This document shows, piece after piece, positions 15,001 through 46,311 of a DNA stretch of 64,000 nt (positions within the stretch are counted from its first letter, which is position 1; each line of letters starts with the position of its first letter). The position numbers were made by a program, and so were the translations under genes. Source of the stretch: Brachycybe producta (taxonomy: Eukaryota > Arthropoda > Diplopoda > Playtdesmida > Andrognathidae); contig JAUPFP010000007.1 of NCBI GenBank assembly GCA_036925085.1, positions 6,052,058 to 6,116,057 on the forward strand, written 5' to 3'. The notes beneath the pieces were generated by a model. It did not search any database and was not told where the DNA came from. It saw only the letters and a list, made by a program, of their open reading frames with translations.

Positions 15001-18000
15001 AGAATTTAGCTCTCTAATAATTATTGTAGTTGAACCACATGAAATTTGACCTCTTTGAATTGTTTTGTTTTAATAATAATATTATGGTAAGACCTACATT
15101 TTTGGCCTTTAATGTTGGGCCATTTAATATTGTATTGTCATTGTTGCATGACTCAGGAAAACTTTTAATACAACAGAATGTAATTTCTCTGTTACTGTGT
15201 TACAAATATAATATATTTTGTACAATAATGCAGAATGAGTTGCTAAGAATCTACTAATTGTTTGGAAGTTCTTCAAGCTTTCCATGGCTTCATTTGAAAA
15301 CCTATAAATTGGTAAGATCTCTTGGCAACGTATTGTGCAGGGAGGCCTTCGAGAATATCGATAATTTTCGTTCAAAACGATTCTTTTGAGTTTTCTATAG
15401 TTCGATGACAGAAACAGCTAAAAATGATGATTTGGCCCGGTCTGCGATTAGTATGACTGATTGAAATTGTATACTAGGGTATAGTTTGCTTTATGGGTAG
15501 TGTATGGCAATTGGCTTAACCGTACTTTGCTTTGTGTGAGGGTTGCGTTTGGCTTAGAAGCTGACATTCCCTCTAGAATGTTTTCTACAAATGCAACAAA
15601 CATATTGGCGTTTTCAAATGAAGCCCATGCGATAAAAGTTATCTTCACAATGAATATTAATTATATGTTGTTCTGTAATTGTCGTTTTTTGTTGACCCGC
15701 TTGACCATTAAATGTGGACGTGCCTAGCAGCTCATTTATATACTTAAATAAAAACAACTTCCAGGTTTTCTTTTTTGTGTGGTGAGTTACCAGAAAGATT
15801 AATTTATGACGAAGATTTTCATAATAGACGTAACCTGTTTTAGAAGAAATGTTAAGAACAAAATTCAAAGTTTCTTTGAGACTAAAATAATAGTTATATT
15901 AAAAGTATTTTTTTACAATAATTTTAAAAATTAAAAATCATACTTTTCGTGGTGATTTGAAAATAATTTTTCAGTGACTAGGATAGGATTTATTTAACCT
16001 GTTGAAATAGATCAAATTCAAAACAGCTCTAAGTTTATTAAAATAAATATCGTTATCAAATTGGTTTTTGGTGTGATATTGCCTGTTATTCTAGTTTTTA
16101 ATGAATTTCGCTTTTTTTTTATTAATAAGCACTTCTTCTGAAAAAACAAATGTTTTCACTTTTTACCCCTGAATTACATTATAAAACATAAACTTTTGCT
16201 TAAAACAAAGTAAAGTGAAATTCTTATTAAGCTCACCATTGTAAACATTGTCAAGTTTGTTTTAAGCAATTATTTAGGCTGCAAAAGTTAATCTTGTTTC
16301 TGAAAATTGCTGTTGAATCAACCTTAAATAACAATTCAAAGTCTATTAGAAATAAAATTAAAATATAATAAACTGCATTAAAAATGAAAAGTTTGCTTAT
16401 ACTTCAAAGTACATTGTGTAAAAATTTGAAGCCCAGCCCATGAGACTTTATACTGGGCCCAACCCACCTGGCCCACAAAGCCCATGGGCCTTTAACATAA
16501 AAATACCAATCCAAGTCCAGCCCAGGCCATGGGCTTTGTATAGGTATCTTATATTTCATACTAAATAGTTCACAAGTTCAAATCAAATGCTTTACAAGAA
16601 AAGAAACTGCCCCGTTAATGGCTTTATTACGTTTATTTTATGGATGGGTCAGTGAGGAATTTGATATACTTTCATTAATGTGTGAAATAATATATGTGAT
16701 TCAGTTCTATACATTTGTAAAGAATCCCATGAGAGAAACGATCAAACACCCATCCAAACCCTTGATACCCACAAAGGCCACAATCCCATGAGGTCTACAA
16801 CGCCAACGAGGCTCACCATGCCCATGAAGCCCACCAGGCCCATGAAGCCCAACAGGCACACGGAGCCCATGAAGCCTGGGCCCACAAAACCCACCAGGCC
16901 CATGTTTGTTTAACGTAAAAATGCTGGTCCAAGCCCACCGGCCCATGGGCTTTATGTAGGTCTCTACTTCAAAGTGTTCACTAAGAAGTTTTTTTTAAAG
17001 ATAAAAGTTATAGTTGTATTTTTCAGTTTCGATATCTATAACATTTCTAGTTATTGACAAACTTTGGCTTTTTTTTTAGATATTTCTCTATTTAAAAAAA
17101 AAAACATATGTTCACTTTATACAGATAGAAATTACTTCCAAACAGTAGTAAAATAGGTTTTCATACACACACACAAAAAAAAAACACTTGTGAATTAACT
17201 CATCGTTCAGAAAATATATTATGTGTACTCATGGGAGTTAACTATCAGAGCACTCAAATAGTAATGTACACAAAATTGCTCTTGTTTAAGTTGTGTTTTT
17301 GCGAACATTTCTAGAAAACCTTTAAACATAAGCTAACATGCACTTTCCTTAAAAGCTTTGTGATCCTTCATTGTTAAAGGAGAATTAATTTTACAGTTTA
17401 TTTTAGTCTATGTGTTAATCAGCTGTTAAAACGCGTGAAATTTATTGAAATTATGTTTTTTTGTCTATTTATGATGTTACCATGTCATTTTTTTATCATC
17501 ATCTTTTGCATCAAAATCGTACAATTTTTAAAGATAAAATTACATTAAATTGAATCATCAAATGCATTTCATTTTTGTTTGCTTTTATAATTAGTTTTCT
17601 TTTATGCTTATGAAATTGAAGAGCTTTTGTTTTTTAAAAAAATAAGGTCTAATTCATAGTAATAATATTCATTATTATTAATGTTCACTCATTCGAATGA
17701 TTGTTATTTTTTAATGAATATAAAATCCTCATGTTCAATGGATTTTATGCTATTTGAACATTACAAGAATTAATGAAAAGATATTTGGTGCAATTTATTT
17801 TTTTGGTACAATTCTGCGATATTATTATTCCATTAAAAGTTGTACGAAATCAATTCTGTCGAAATTCTAACCAAATTTAATTACATTAAAACATTTCTGG
17901 AATGATAATGGTTAGGGTGTTAGTAGATTGGATGCGGATGACAAAGGGTTTATGGGTTTTATAAAGTTTAAAACGCGGGTCTCAAACACAGGCCGCCAAG

Positions 18001-19772
18001 AGATTTTATGTGTCCCTCATGTAAAATAAGGTCCACCCTCCGGCTCTAAATCAAATAAATATGGGCTTTCAGACAAGTATTTTTATGTCCTAGTCACTGG
18101 GTGACAAGTGTAGCTGAATGGTGTTGTATCTTTTTTTCTATTGAGATTTGACGGTTTACTACATGAGACATACCGTTAAAGATATCTCGAGATTTTTTTT
18201 ATTGAGTTTTAGGTCCAAATTCAAAAAGGAAACTTGGCATTTGAACTTCAAACTTGAACTCTCTGAGCAGAGTTTCCACACACAAAAATACTGTTGAAGG
18301 AAGCTCAATAAAACAAGTTTTTATCTCTGTTGGAACTGGAGTTCTGAGGGTTTAATTCAAATGCTAAGTTTTATTCTAAACGCCTCGGTGACTTCAATGT
18401 TTGCTTGAATTTTTCAAGTTCATTATTTACGTTTTGAACCGTGGTTCAGAACAACATGAAAACTGCTTTTTTAAGCAATTTATGAAAGAATTTCATGGTT
18501 TCTTTGAAACCATAAGAGTAAAGAAAATGTGCATATATATATATATAATTTTTATTATGTTATCTTAAAATATAAACTTTTTTGGCAATTTGAAACCGGT
18601 TTTGTTTTGCAGTTGTTCAACGTTTTAGCTAGTTTTTGTTAAAAAAAAAGAAACAATATTTTTGGAAATGCAATAAAAAATTAATTTTCAAGTAAGTAGC
18701 ATCTGAAAATACTACAATGTTCTCCTGTCTAAACTCCTTGTTTAGTTTACAGTAAATCTTGGACATTTTTTCGCAGGCTAACTCCAAAAATCAGTTTTCG
18801 TCCCGTTCCCGTAAAAAATGTAAAAATGAAAGTTATGGCTTTCTTATAAGTGGGGTGCTTCATAATTTAGTATACCTGAAAAAGACATTTTCTAGTAAGA
18901 GATTTTTAGATTAGCTTATTAGTTTAAACAACTTCAAATAAATTCAAATGATCTAAAGTGGCGATCATATTGGTTATATTTATACAAGAATTCACTACAA
19001 TATTATCTTCAATGAAATGTGATTGCCAATGTAACTTCCATTGGCAATTTCATTTTATTGACACATTTCTTACGCTCGGACTTGCAGAAAATGCTTATCT
19101 TTATTTTTTGGAAGACTTAATAATTATGTGCGAGATTTGTAAGCAACATTTGTCTCATTTCTTGTAGTGAATTTTGCTGTTAATAATATACAAGCGTAGG
19201 CCGACATGTAGATTATTTAAGTTTATTGCATTATTATATAGAACTATTAGGCATTGCGCTAAACCAAAGATGTCTCAGTAATGTATGTAAAAGTAATGTT
19301 ATTTTAGTTAATCAGAAGACTGAACCATATAATTATATGGTTTTGCAAAATGTATTGCAATTTCAACTTTTGACAGGTAATATTAACAACTGGACATTTA
19401 TAGTTAAAGAATGACTAAACAGATTTAATTCTTTAATTACATTGTTTTAATGACAATGTAATTTAATAACAATTAAATCTGTTTATAATTATTTTTTTAA
19501 CTAAACTTCATAAAACTTTAAGATATTACGGTAAACATAGCAAAAATTAAAACATTATAGATTTTTATAAATAAAAAAAAAGAACTTAACAAAATTGACA
19601 AAACTTAATTTAAAAATAATTACTCACCTTGTGCTTCATATTTCTTTGAAAAGAATCTGCAAACCAATTGTTCATCTGTAGTTTTATTGAGCAAATCTTC
19701 AAACTCTTCTTCGATAGTAGAGTTAATTACACTTCCATAATGCATATAAAAATCATGTTCAGTGAATTCCAT
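69..19772 (-). CDS. CRF/DH44-type class B1 (secretin-family) GPCR, partial at 3' end
   Basis: Peptide-hormone receptor of the corticotropin-releasing factor/diuretic hormone 44 type, expected at the plasma membrane and coupled to Gs/cAMP (family knowledge). Coding exons in transcript order: 19772-19628, 5676-5557, 5483-5392, 4625-4522, 3131-3014, 2897-2747, 2659-2572, 717-651, 457-372, 189-69. All have GT-AG borders and matching phases, giving 364 visible residues. The ectodomain has the six hormone-receptor cysteines, including [22 protein letters not shown] and YTLC, and several N-glycosylation sites. TM1 follows ([20 protein letters not shown]), then [14 protein letters not shown], typical of CRF/DH44 receptors. 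TM3 has [19 protein letters not shown]4 has [13 protein letters not shown], the ICL3/TM6 region has [20 protein letters not shown] and [13 protein letters not shown]7 and the C-tail lie beyond the window edge. Subtype (DH44R against CRFR) is inferred from motif resemblance; a PDF- or calcitonin-type receptor is less likely. The acceptor at 458-459 has a weak pyrimidine tract. Confidence 0.9.
718..2571. other. GPCR intron (1.85 kb)
   Basis: Intron between the exon encoding TM4 and the exon encoding ECL2/TM5. It holds the fold-back element at 1511-1725. The short open frames around 1270-1880 and 2155-2373 overlap repeats and show no recognisable protein. Otherwise it is AT-rich sequence in which I see nothing. 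Confidence 0.6.
1511..1725. mobile_element. Fold-back MITE-like element, about 215 bp
   Basis: The left end reads ATTGGTATCGTGCACATA and the right end, reverse-complemented, ATTGGCACCGTGCACATA. Both arms continue to a shared AGCGTCATCTAG core (1535-1546 against 1684-1695). The arms are about 40 bp and imperfect. No transposase is present, so a non-autonomous element or its relic is the simplest reading. Confidence 0.6.
3132..4521. other. GPCR intron (1.4 kb)
   Basis: Intron between the TM1 and TM2 exons. Around 3570-3640 and 4005-4065 it has TTAACACGAA-like stretches in opposite contexts, resembling ends of pogo/Tigger-like elements. I could not define a clean terminal inverted repeat. Nothing else is seen. 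Confidence 0.4.
5745..5905. repeat. Dispersed repeat family B, copy 1 (diverged)
   Basis: A block with GAACTTTAAATTGAATCCTC, then CAGGGTTTCAACACAGAAAA, then GTTGAAGTTCAAGTTT. It matches in order the blocks at 18208-18425, 48658-48840 and 52588-52762. The family's ends are inverted copies of each other, but this copy is decayed. Confidence 0.45.
7191..7313 (-). pseudogene. LINE reverse-transcriptase 3' end remnant
   Basis: Reading the minus strand from 7313 gives 41 codons ending in TAG at 7193-7191. They contain [20 protein letters not shown] followed by RFQINNDV. This resembles the conserved C-terminal tail of many animal LINE proteins (F.P..I..WNSLP...V...SL..F....). Sequence upstream on that strand (7320-7400) is broken by stops, so only a short dead 3' fragment is supported. 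Without a similarity search the LINE clade cannot be named. Confidence 0.45.
10812..11136. mobile_element. Non-autonomous hAT-type element, about 325 bp
   Basis: The ends are imperfect terminal inverted repeats: CAAAGACGTAGCTAG at the left and, reverse-complemented, CAGAGCCGTAACCAG at the right. They are flanked by 8-bp direct repeats, aattagta (10804-10811) and aattagca (11137-11144), matching at 7 of 8. An 8-bp duplication with a CAG.G.CGTA..AG terminus is typical of the hAT superfamily. The interior has three diverged tandem copies of a ~100-bp unit containing GCAAAATAACTAGAATG and a GGGGGCGYCAG-like block. There is no coding capacity. Confidence 0.7.
12603..13248 (+). mobile_element. Solo LTR-like insertion, about 646 bp
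   Basis: A GC-rich island in AT-rich surroundings. It begins TGTGACGACCC and ends GGGTTGTTACA; the reverse complement of the end (TGTAACAACCC) matches the start at 9 of 11 bases, with the TG...CA ends typical of LTRs. A TATATAA box lies at about 12758, a hairpin of CCCCCAGGT and ACCTGGGGG arms lies at 12732-12753, and a YY1-like CCAAGATGGCCGCCAT lies at about 12841. Flanks are ctgt and ctgc, so a 4-bp target duplication is possible but imperfect. No gag/pol or second LTR is seen in the window. A Ty3/Gypsy-type solo LTR is the favoured but unproven reading. Confidence 0.55.
14424..14569. mobile_element. 146-bp TIR element with TA flanks
   Basis: The left arm CATTTGGGCACAGACGCGAA and the right arm, reverse-complemented (CATTTGAGCACGAACGCGAA), match at 17 of 20 bases and continue in weaker form for about 32 bp. 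TA lies immediately outside each end. It looks like a small MITE, possibly of Tc1/mariner type judged only from the TA flanks. Confidence 0.6.
16431..16965. repeat. GGCCCA-rich block with diverged direct repeats
   Basis: About 100 bp at 16431-16550 recurs at about 16864-16965. Both have GGCCCA-type words, then TTTAAC.TAAAAAT, then CCATGGGCTTT..ATAGGT-like sequence. Between them, 16730-16860 is made of short CCCATGAAGCCCAC-like repeats. The minus strand translates to Gly/His-rich peptide, which I take as a by-product of the repeat and not a gene. Confidence 0.55.
18208..18425. repeat. Dispersed repeat family B, copy 2
   Basis: Contains AGGTCCAAATTCAAAAAGGA, AACTTGGCATTTGAACTTCA and TTGAACTCTCTGAGCAGAGT in the same order as copies 3 and 4. 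The outer ends are inverted relative to each other. Non-coding. Confidence 0.55.
19417..19484. repeat. 68-bp hairpin, pre-miRNA-sized
   Basis: AAACAGATTTAATT at 19417-19430 pairs with AATTAAATCTGTTT at the right end, and TAATTACATTGT pairs with ACAATGTAATTT after a 3-nt bulge. The arms are about 30 nt with a ~7-nt loop. It lies about 140 bp past the donor of the first visible GPCR coding exon, inside its intron. It could be a tiny fold-back element or a hairpin RNA; the sequence alone cannot decide. Confidence 0.4.
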
Positions 19773-19779
19773 TGTGATG
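19628..19779 (-). CDS. First visible coding exon of the class B1 GPCR
   Basis: The ATG at 19772-19770 opens 48 codons ending ...[13 protein letters not shown], then a GTGAGT donor at 19627. Its phase (one base carried over) joins exactly to the exon at 5676 to make an Asp codon, and it supplies the first of the six ectodomain cysteines. This is why I attach it despite a 14 kb intron. No signal peptide is visible: the residues after Met are acidic and polar ([13 protein letters not shown]). A pyrimidine-rich stretch ending in TTTTAG abuts the exon at 19780, and the frame stays open for three codons upstream of the ATG. The ATG may therefore be internal, with the true start and signal peptide in an unidentified upstream exon. 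CRFR2-type receptors with uncleaved pseudo-signal peptides are the alternative. Confidence 0.7.
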
Positions 19780-19936
19780 CTAAAAGGAAAAAAAAATTGA
19801 AAGACACAACAAGATGATGTTAAAATGCTGCTTGCTGCTTATGATGATGATGTTGCTGCTGCTTGTTGCTTACTTCTTCTTAATGGTGCGCTTTGCTTTT
19901 ATATACTTAAAAGTAGAGCTCTAGCCTTAAATCTAG

Positions 19937-20094
19937 CTCTAGCTCTCTCTCTCTCTCTCATTCTTCCTTTCTCTCTCCCCTTCTATTATCTCATATCCCT
20001 CTCTCTCTCTCTCCCTTTCATCTCTATCTCTCTCGCTCTCCCTTTCATCTCTATCTCTCTCTCAATTTCTCTCTCTCTCTCTCTCTCTTTCTCA
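19937..20094 (+). repeat. CT-rich microsatellite
   Basis: Runs of (CT)n interrupted by CCCTTTCATCTCTATCT, a unit seen twice (around 20010 and 20039). It lies within 350 bp upstream (minus-strand sense) of the first visible GPCR exon, so it would read as GA repeats near that gene's 5' region. Confidence 0.85.
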
Positions 20095-21279
20095 CTTTCT
20101 TATCCTTATTTCTTCCTTTTTCTTCAGTGTACCTTTTTTGCAATATAAGATCCTCCTTTTCTTTTACAGTGCCGAAGATGCACTTTTCATAATTCTCCTC
20201 TCATCACTGTCTATCTTAACGATAATGATGATTGAAATATTCAGCACACTTACAGAATGGAGAAATAATTTTTTTTTATGATAAAACAATCTTTTCTTGG
20301 ATTTTATCCAAGTGTATATCTGTTGCATAAGTTTTCTTATTTTCTTTTTCGAACTAAAAGAAAATGTTTTAAGCGTGAAGAAAGAAGAAAAAAAAAACAA
20401 CTTGTGTGATTTTTTTAACAAAAAGAAAATTACAAAATAAAAATCACAGCTGTGAAATTTCTTGTAAACACAATTTTTTCATGTATTTTTTTTACATATG
20501 GTGTAAATCTTCACTGAGAAAGAACAGTGATTTTTTTATATATTTACAGTAATATACATGTATATATTGAATATTTGTTGTGATCGGAAGGAAGAGGATG
20601 GTGTTTTGCAAACGACTAGCTTGCTATAATAGCTCTTTCAATTTTTCTATATAGACTTGACTTTTCCATTTGCTCGGATTTTTACTGGAGGCTTCAATGA
20701 ATATCTTCAGTGTTATTTTCTGCGCAAACAACAAATATGTTTGTTGTTGAGCGCCAATGAAATTTTGTTCTATTGTTTATTTGTACATAGAACATAGAAC
20801 AGGGGCATATAAATATAGAAGAGGGAGGTATGAGGAGGAATAGGGCCTATAATGGTGTCTTTTAACGCGTTTTTTTTTTAAATTAAACTTGTGATATATT
20901 TTCATATCCTGCAAATAATGAATTCATTCACTTATTAAGAAATGAATGTGGAAAATACTTTTCAACACCTCGCAAGTAATTAAATAGAAAATTTTAATTT
21001 AATGTCTTTTGAAGTGTGCGGAATCATCTGGATAAAGTTATTTCTACAGTTGAACTTTTTTTTTTAAACATCTCATATATTTTATTAAGAAGTTTAGATT
21101 TTTCTCATTAATTAAAATGATTACTCATTTTAAGTTTAGCGTTTATCCATTTGAATTTAAGCTGTAACTAAATACATAACAAATCAGCAAATTAACTAAA
21201 TGCAACTTAAATTATTATTATACTAGAAACTGGAATTATAAATTAATTAAATGGTTCATGACTAGCTGCTTTTCGAACG

Positions 21280-21555
21280 CTGATTTTTACATTTCAGGAG
21301 CAAGGTTAAGAAAAACTACGAAGTGTTTTATAAACTAGAAGAGTAGCTCAATCACTTAAAAGTATTTTCATGTTGTTATTTTTCAAAACAAACTTTTTAT
21401 AGACAAAAATGAAGAAAAAAATAAAAGTTTGATCATTTTCAAACTCACGTAAAAAGGTTATTTTAAAATTATCAACATGAAATAACTTTAATTGAGCTAT
21501 ACCCTTCTACTTTCTAAAACACATTCAAGTTTTTCTTCAAATTCGTAAAAAAGTA
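21280..21555. mobile_element. MITE family A, copy 1
   Basis: Carries CATTTCAGGAGCAAGGTTAA, AACTAGAAGAGTAGCTCAAT and CACTTAAAAGTATTTTCATG, then their inverted counterparts (ATCAACATGAAATAAC, TTGAGCTATACCCTTCTA). It is a ~275-bp fold-back with no coding capacity, related to the ten copies listed downstream. Confidence 0.65.
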
Positions 21556-22197
21556 AGACAAATCTAGCACGTTTAGAAAATACCGAAAATTTACATGGAC
21601 ATTTTAGGACATTTTAAAACTTTTTTAACCTATCTTATTATGCGTGTGGTCCGCGCCCCATAAGCTCATTCAAAAGCCATCTAAAGTATCAGGGTCGTGA
21701 ATATGTAACACCGCTAACACGTGTCAACTTGTTGCACGTGCCCAGATATACGCATTTGAATTTCCTAAATAAGTACACTTTTTCTGCATAACAGATGTGC
21801 AATCCTCTTATCAATAAAAACCACATTTAGGGGCAATTTATGAACAACACCTTCAAAATGTTAACCTTGAATTTTTTTCTTTAGAGTTTGAAGTGAATAT
21901 TTTAACATAAAATGAATAGAAAAATATTCTTTAAAAAAATATTAGGCTTGTGAAGGAGGAGGCAATCCCCAGGTCTATTTGTAAAAAAATACCATGTGCA
22001 ACTAAATTAAATTTTCTATATTCTCTTTATCATGGCCTCCTATAATAGGAGGTATTATAGGAGGCTGTGTTTTTATAAGGAATCCGATGAGTTAGATTCC
22101 ATATGCCTCATTGAGAGAATCTTGTTTTTAAAGTAACATTTGTGGCACCCTCTAGTGGCGCCTGTTTGTAATAATACAATTTCAGCGAAGTTGTATT

Positions 22198-22527
22198 TAG
22201 ACCTGTGCGCCGCCGAGCGAAACCGCCACCGCCGCCGCCGCCGCCGGGCGAAACCGCCGACGCCGCCGGGCGAAACCGCCGCCGCCGCCGGTGTTTTTGA
22301 AGCTAAAAACGCCGCCGCCGGGCGAAACAGCCGCCGCCGCCGGTGTTTTTGAAGCTAAAAACGCCGCCGCTCGCCGCTTGTACTTTTTTATCGATTTCAA
22401 TTTATATCGATAATTACCACATTCGATTCGATATGTTCAATTTCTGACGCCGGTAGTCGCCGCCACCGCTGCTCGTATTCACCCTCGCCCGCCGCCGCCG
22501 ATCAATATGCTACGGCGCACAGGTCTA
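22198..22527. mobile_element. Non-autonomous hAT-type element, 330 bp, with exact 8-bp target duplication
   Basis: A perfect 15-bp terminal inverted repeat, TAGACCTGTGCGCCG, is found at 22198-22212 and inverted at 22513-22527. It is flanked on both sides by the identical 8-mer gttgtatt (22190-22197 and 22528-22535). Such an 8-bp duplication is the hAT signature. The interior is GCC-trinucleotide-rich and carries two tandem copies of a GCCGGTGTTTTTGAAGCTAA-type unit (about 22288 and 22340), separated by GGGCGAAAC motifs. There is no transposase. The insertion ends 64 bp before the IFT46 X-box. Confidence 0.85.
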
Positions 22528-22591
22528 GTTGTATTCCTCTAACTGTAACCGGTTAAGGTTACCGTTTTACCTTATTTTTCTTCATGTTTAG

Positions 22592-22605
22592 GTTGCCATG
22601 GCAAC
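22592..22605 (+). promoter_or_regulatory. RFX X-box upstream of IFT46
   Basis: GTTGCCATGGCAAC is a perfect 14-bp palindrome equal to the RFX X-box consensus, ending 58 bp before the IFT46 ATG. RFX factors (DAF-19/RFX2/3) control ciliary genes through X-boxes placed close to the start codon, so both position and target fit. Confidence 0.85.
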
Positions 22606-22663
22606 TTTTTCAGTGAATTTTTCTGCCTGAAATGTAAGCGTTTAATTTCTTTGAATTTGTGCA

Positions 22664-24591
22664 ATGCCTTTGAGTGCTAAAATGCTGAGACCAAAGTCAG
22701 CTGCATTGAGTAGCAACTCTTTAAATTCGGTAGGACCCGGCGGGACTGTCAGGTAATATAGAAGAGTAGGAAGAGGGTTCAGGCACCCGGATCGAGATGG
22801 GACCACTTGACGCATCGTGAACTCTTTTGAGATGTTCGTTATTATTCATTTCTTTTAATTTTTTTTATTAATTTAAAGGCAAATGACACTGGAGACCCTG
22901 GGAAATGACGACGAAGAAGAGAATTCTTTGGAAGAGAAGGTGAATTTCCGGTTATTTTCGATCAGATAGGAATGAGTTTAGCCCAAATTGAACTGGATTA
23001 GACTAAATTTGTATTTTTTGTTTGTTTCACAAAGTCGTTGAGACCTTCTTCTGGCAGTCAGCTGCGAGAAGGACTCGTCGAAGGAGGAGAAAAAGCGAAA
23101 AAGTTGATTCCGATGTTACCCTCTAAGAAGAAAATGAATGACGAAGGTTCGATTGGAAGTGACGACGACGGCGATGAAGACGACGATGATGAAGACGAAG
23201 GAGAAGGACGGAGAGAGAATGATGAATCTGCTTCCAACTTGGAAGGGTCTTTATCTAAAGAGAAATAGTCGCAGGCGAAAGGATTTTAAAGCTACCGTAT
23301 CTTTCTGTGTTTTTTTTTGTTTGTTCTAGGGTCTATGATGCATCCGATTACGAACATTTAGATGTAACGAACGAGACCAAGGAACTGTTCGAATATATCA
23401 CGAGGTACAATATTCGGGTTGTTTTTATCAAGATATTTTTTCTAGAAGTAACTATTTCAGATTCACTCCTCAGGCAATTGACTTGGAGCATAAGTTAAAG
23501 CCGTTCATTCCCGATTTCATTCCGGCTGTCGGAGACATCGACGCTTTCCTCAAAGTGAGTCATTATCTAAAAAAAGTATTGCTTATTAATTTCATGAAAG
23601 CGTATTTGAGTAGGTGGTGAGACCGGATTCAAAAGATGAAGATCTGGGACTGAGTGCTATTGACGAACCGGCGGCAAGACAGTCCGATCCGACCGTTCTC
23701 AATTTGAGGCTCAGAGCTTTAACCAAAGAGACCACTTCTAAGGAATCTGTCGTAAGTCTGATAGACCCATCGCAACCTTTCCAGTTTTTTTGGTCTTTTT
23801 AATGTCTGGGTATTTATTTCCAAAGATGGTCAAGACATTGGAAGCGGCTGAAGAGAATCACAGAGAGATAGAGAAGTGGATAGGGAGTATTGGTGATCTG
23901 CACCGTTCGAAACCACCACCAACCGTCCACTATTCGAGGTCAGGTCTTGCTTTTGTCTTGTCTTAAGAGCTTAAGATAACCAAAGGAAAGAAATTCTTTT
24001 TCATAGGAATATGCCGAGTATCGATTCCTTGATGCAGGAATGGGATCCGGAGTTTGAAGAACTTTTAAAAGAGGTGCGTAATTTTTTATTTAGTTTTAAG
24101 AAAATTAATTAAAAATATTGAATATTTAGCACCGTATTAACTTATTAATTTTTCATGTTGATCCAAAAGGTTAAACTTCCTAGTGCCGATTTGGATTGCG
24201 ATCTTCATAAATACACCGAAATTATTTGCAGTAATTTTTGTTTTTCTATTTTCTTGAAAAATATCGTACTGATGAAATGTTTTACGTTTGTTGTCGTTCG
24301 TCTATATATTTTAGATCTTTTCGACATTCCGATTTATAAATCTCGGATCCAATCTCTTCACGTTTTGTTTTCGCTCTATTTGGCTTTCAAGAAGCATCAG
24401 GTTTTTATTTTTTTACACCTGATTTATTTGTCGTTTTGTCGTCTCTTGATCTCATAAAATACAGGCATGTTTCTAACTAATGCTTTTCTTGTTATCTCTA
24501 GCATTTTCAGCATCGTGGGAATAATGGTCAAACTGAGACCGAATCTATTGACGATCCAGCAGTTACTGGTATAGATAGACTCGTTCTTTAA
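22664..24591 (+). CDS. IFT46: Intraflagellar transport protein 46 (IFT46)
   Basis: Core IFT-B subunit that works in anterograde transport inside cilia. Exons: 22664-22752, 22879-22939, 23035-23246, 23330-23404, 23461-23554, 23614-23751, 23826-23938, 24007-24073, 24170-24230, 24315-24400, 24502-24591, giving 361 aa with all phases consistent. The N-terminal ~120 residues are low-complexity and acidic (DDDGDEDDDDEDEGEG), as usual in the family. The conserved core follows: YDASDYEHLDVTNETKELFE, then KLKPFIPDFIPAVGDIDAFL, DLHRSKPPPTVHYSRNMPSI, MQEWDPEFEELLKEVKLPSA and DIPIYKSRIQSLHVLFSLYL. Near residue-for-residue resemblance to vertebrate IFT46 makes the call firm. The start could be the ATG at 22664 or the in-frame ATG at 22682. 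The exon 3 donor (23247, GTCTTT) is weak but is the join that restores frame to the conserved block. Confidence 0.96.
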
Positions 24592-46197
<21,606 letters not shown>

Positions 46198-46305
46198 CCA
46201 TGCGAGTTTGAGTAGGCATTCAAAATGTTTTTTGTTGATTTCTCAAATTTGATCGTTATAACTGCAGCAGGATTTGTTTAAAAAAAATAACGAATTTTAT
46301 TATTA

Positions 46306-46311
46306 AATAAA
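46306..46311 (+). promoter_or_regulatory. SIK polyadenylation signal
   Basis: AATAAA, 109 bp after the SIK stop codon and the first in the 3' flank. Confidence 0.55.

Larger units (their letters stand above)
5677..19627. other. First coding intron of the GPCR gene (about 14 kb)
   Basis: No other gene is recognisable in this interval on either strand. It contains a family-B repeat (5745-5905), a LINE 3' remnant (7191-7313), a hAT-type element (10812-11136), a solo-LTR-like insertion (12603-13248), a TIR element with TA flanks (14424-14569), a GGCCCA-rich duplicated block (16431-16965), another family-B repeat (18208-18425) and a 68-bp hairpin (19417-19484). The remaining sequence is AT-rich and I see nothing in it. 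The open frames are short, mutually overlapping and without domain signatures. Confidence 0.6.
19780..22197. other. Region between the GPCR first visible exon and the IFT46-proximal hAT element
   Basis: Part of this may be GPCR 5' UTR, promoter or an upstream exon with a signal peptide, but I could not identify one. It holds a CT-rich microsatellite (19937-20094) and one family-A MITE copy (21280-21555). Otherwise it is AT-rich with no gene seen. Confidence 0.5.

Noticed and set aside
19825..20148. 107-codon Leu/Ser-rich frame
   Set aside because: Translation of the CT-rich microsatellite.
22140..22400. Arg/Pro/Ala-rich open frames on both strands
   Set aside because: They arise from GCC-repeat sequence inside the hAT-type element and have no splice or start context.
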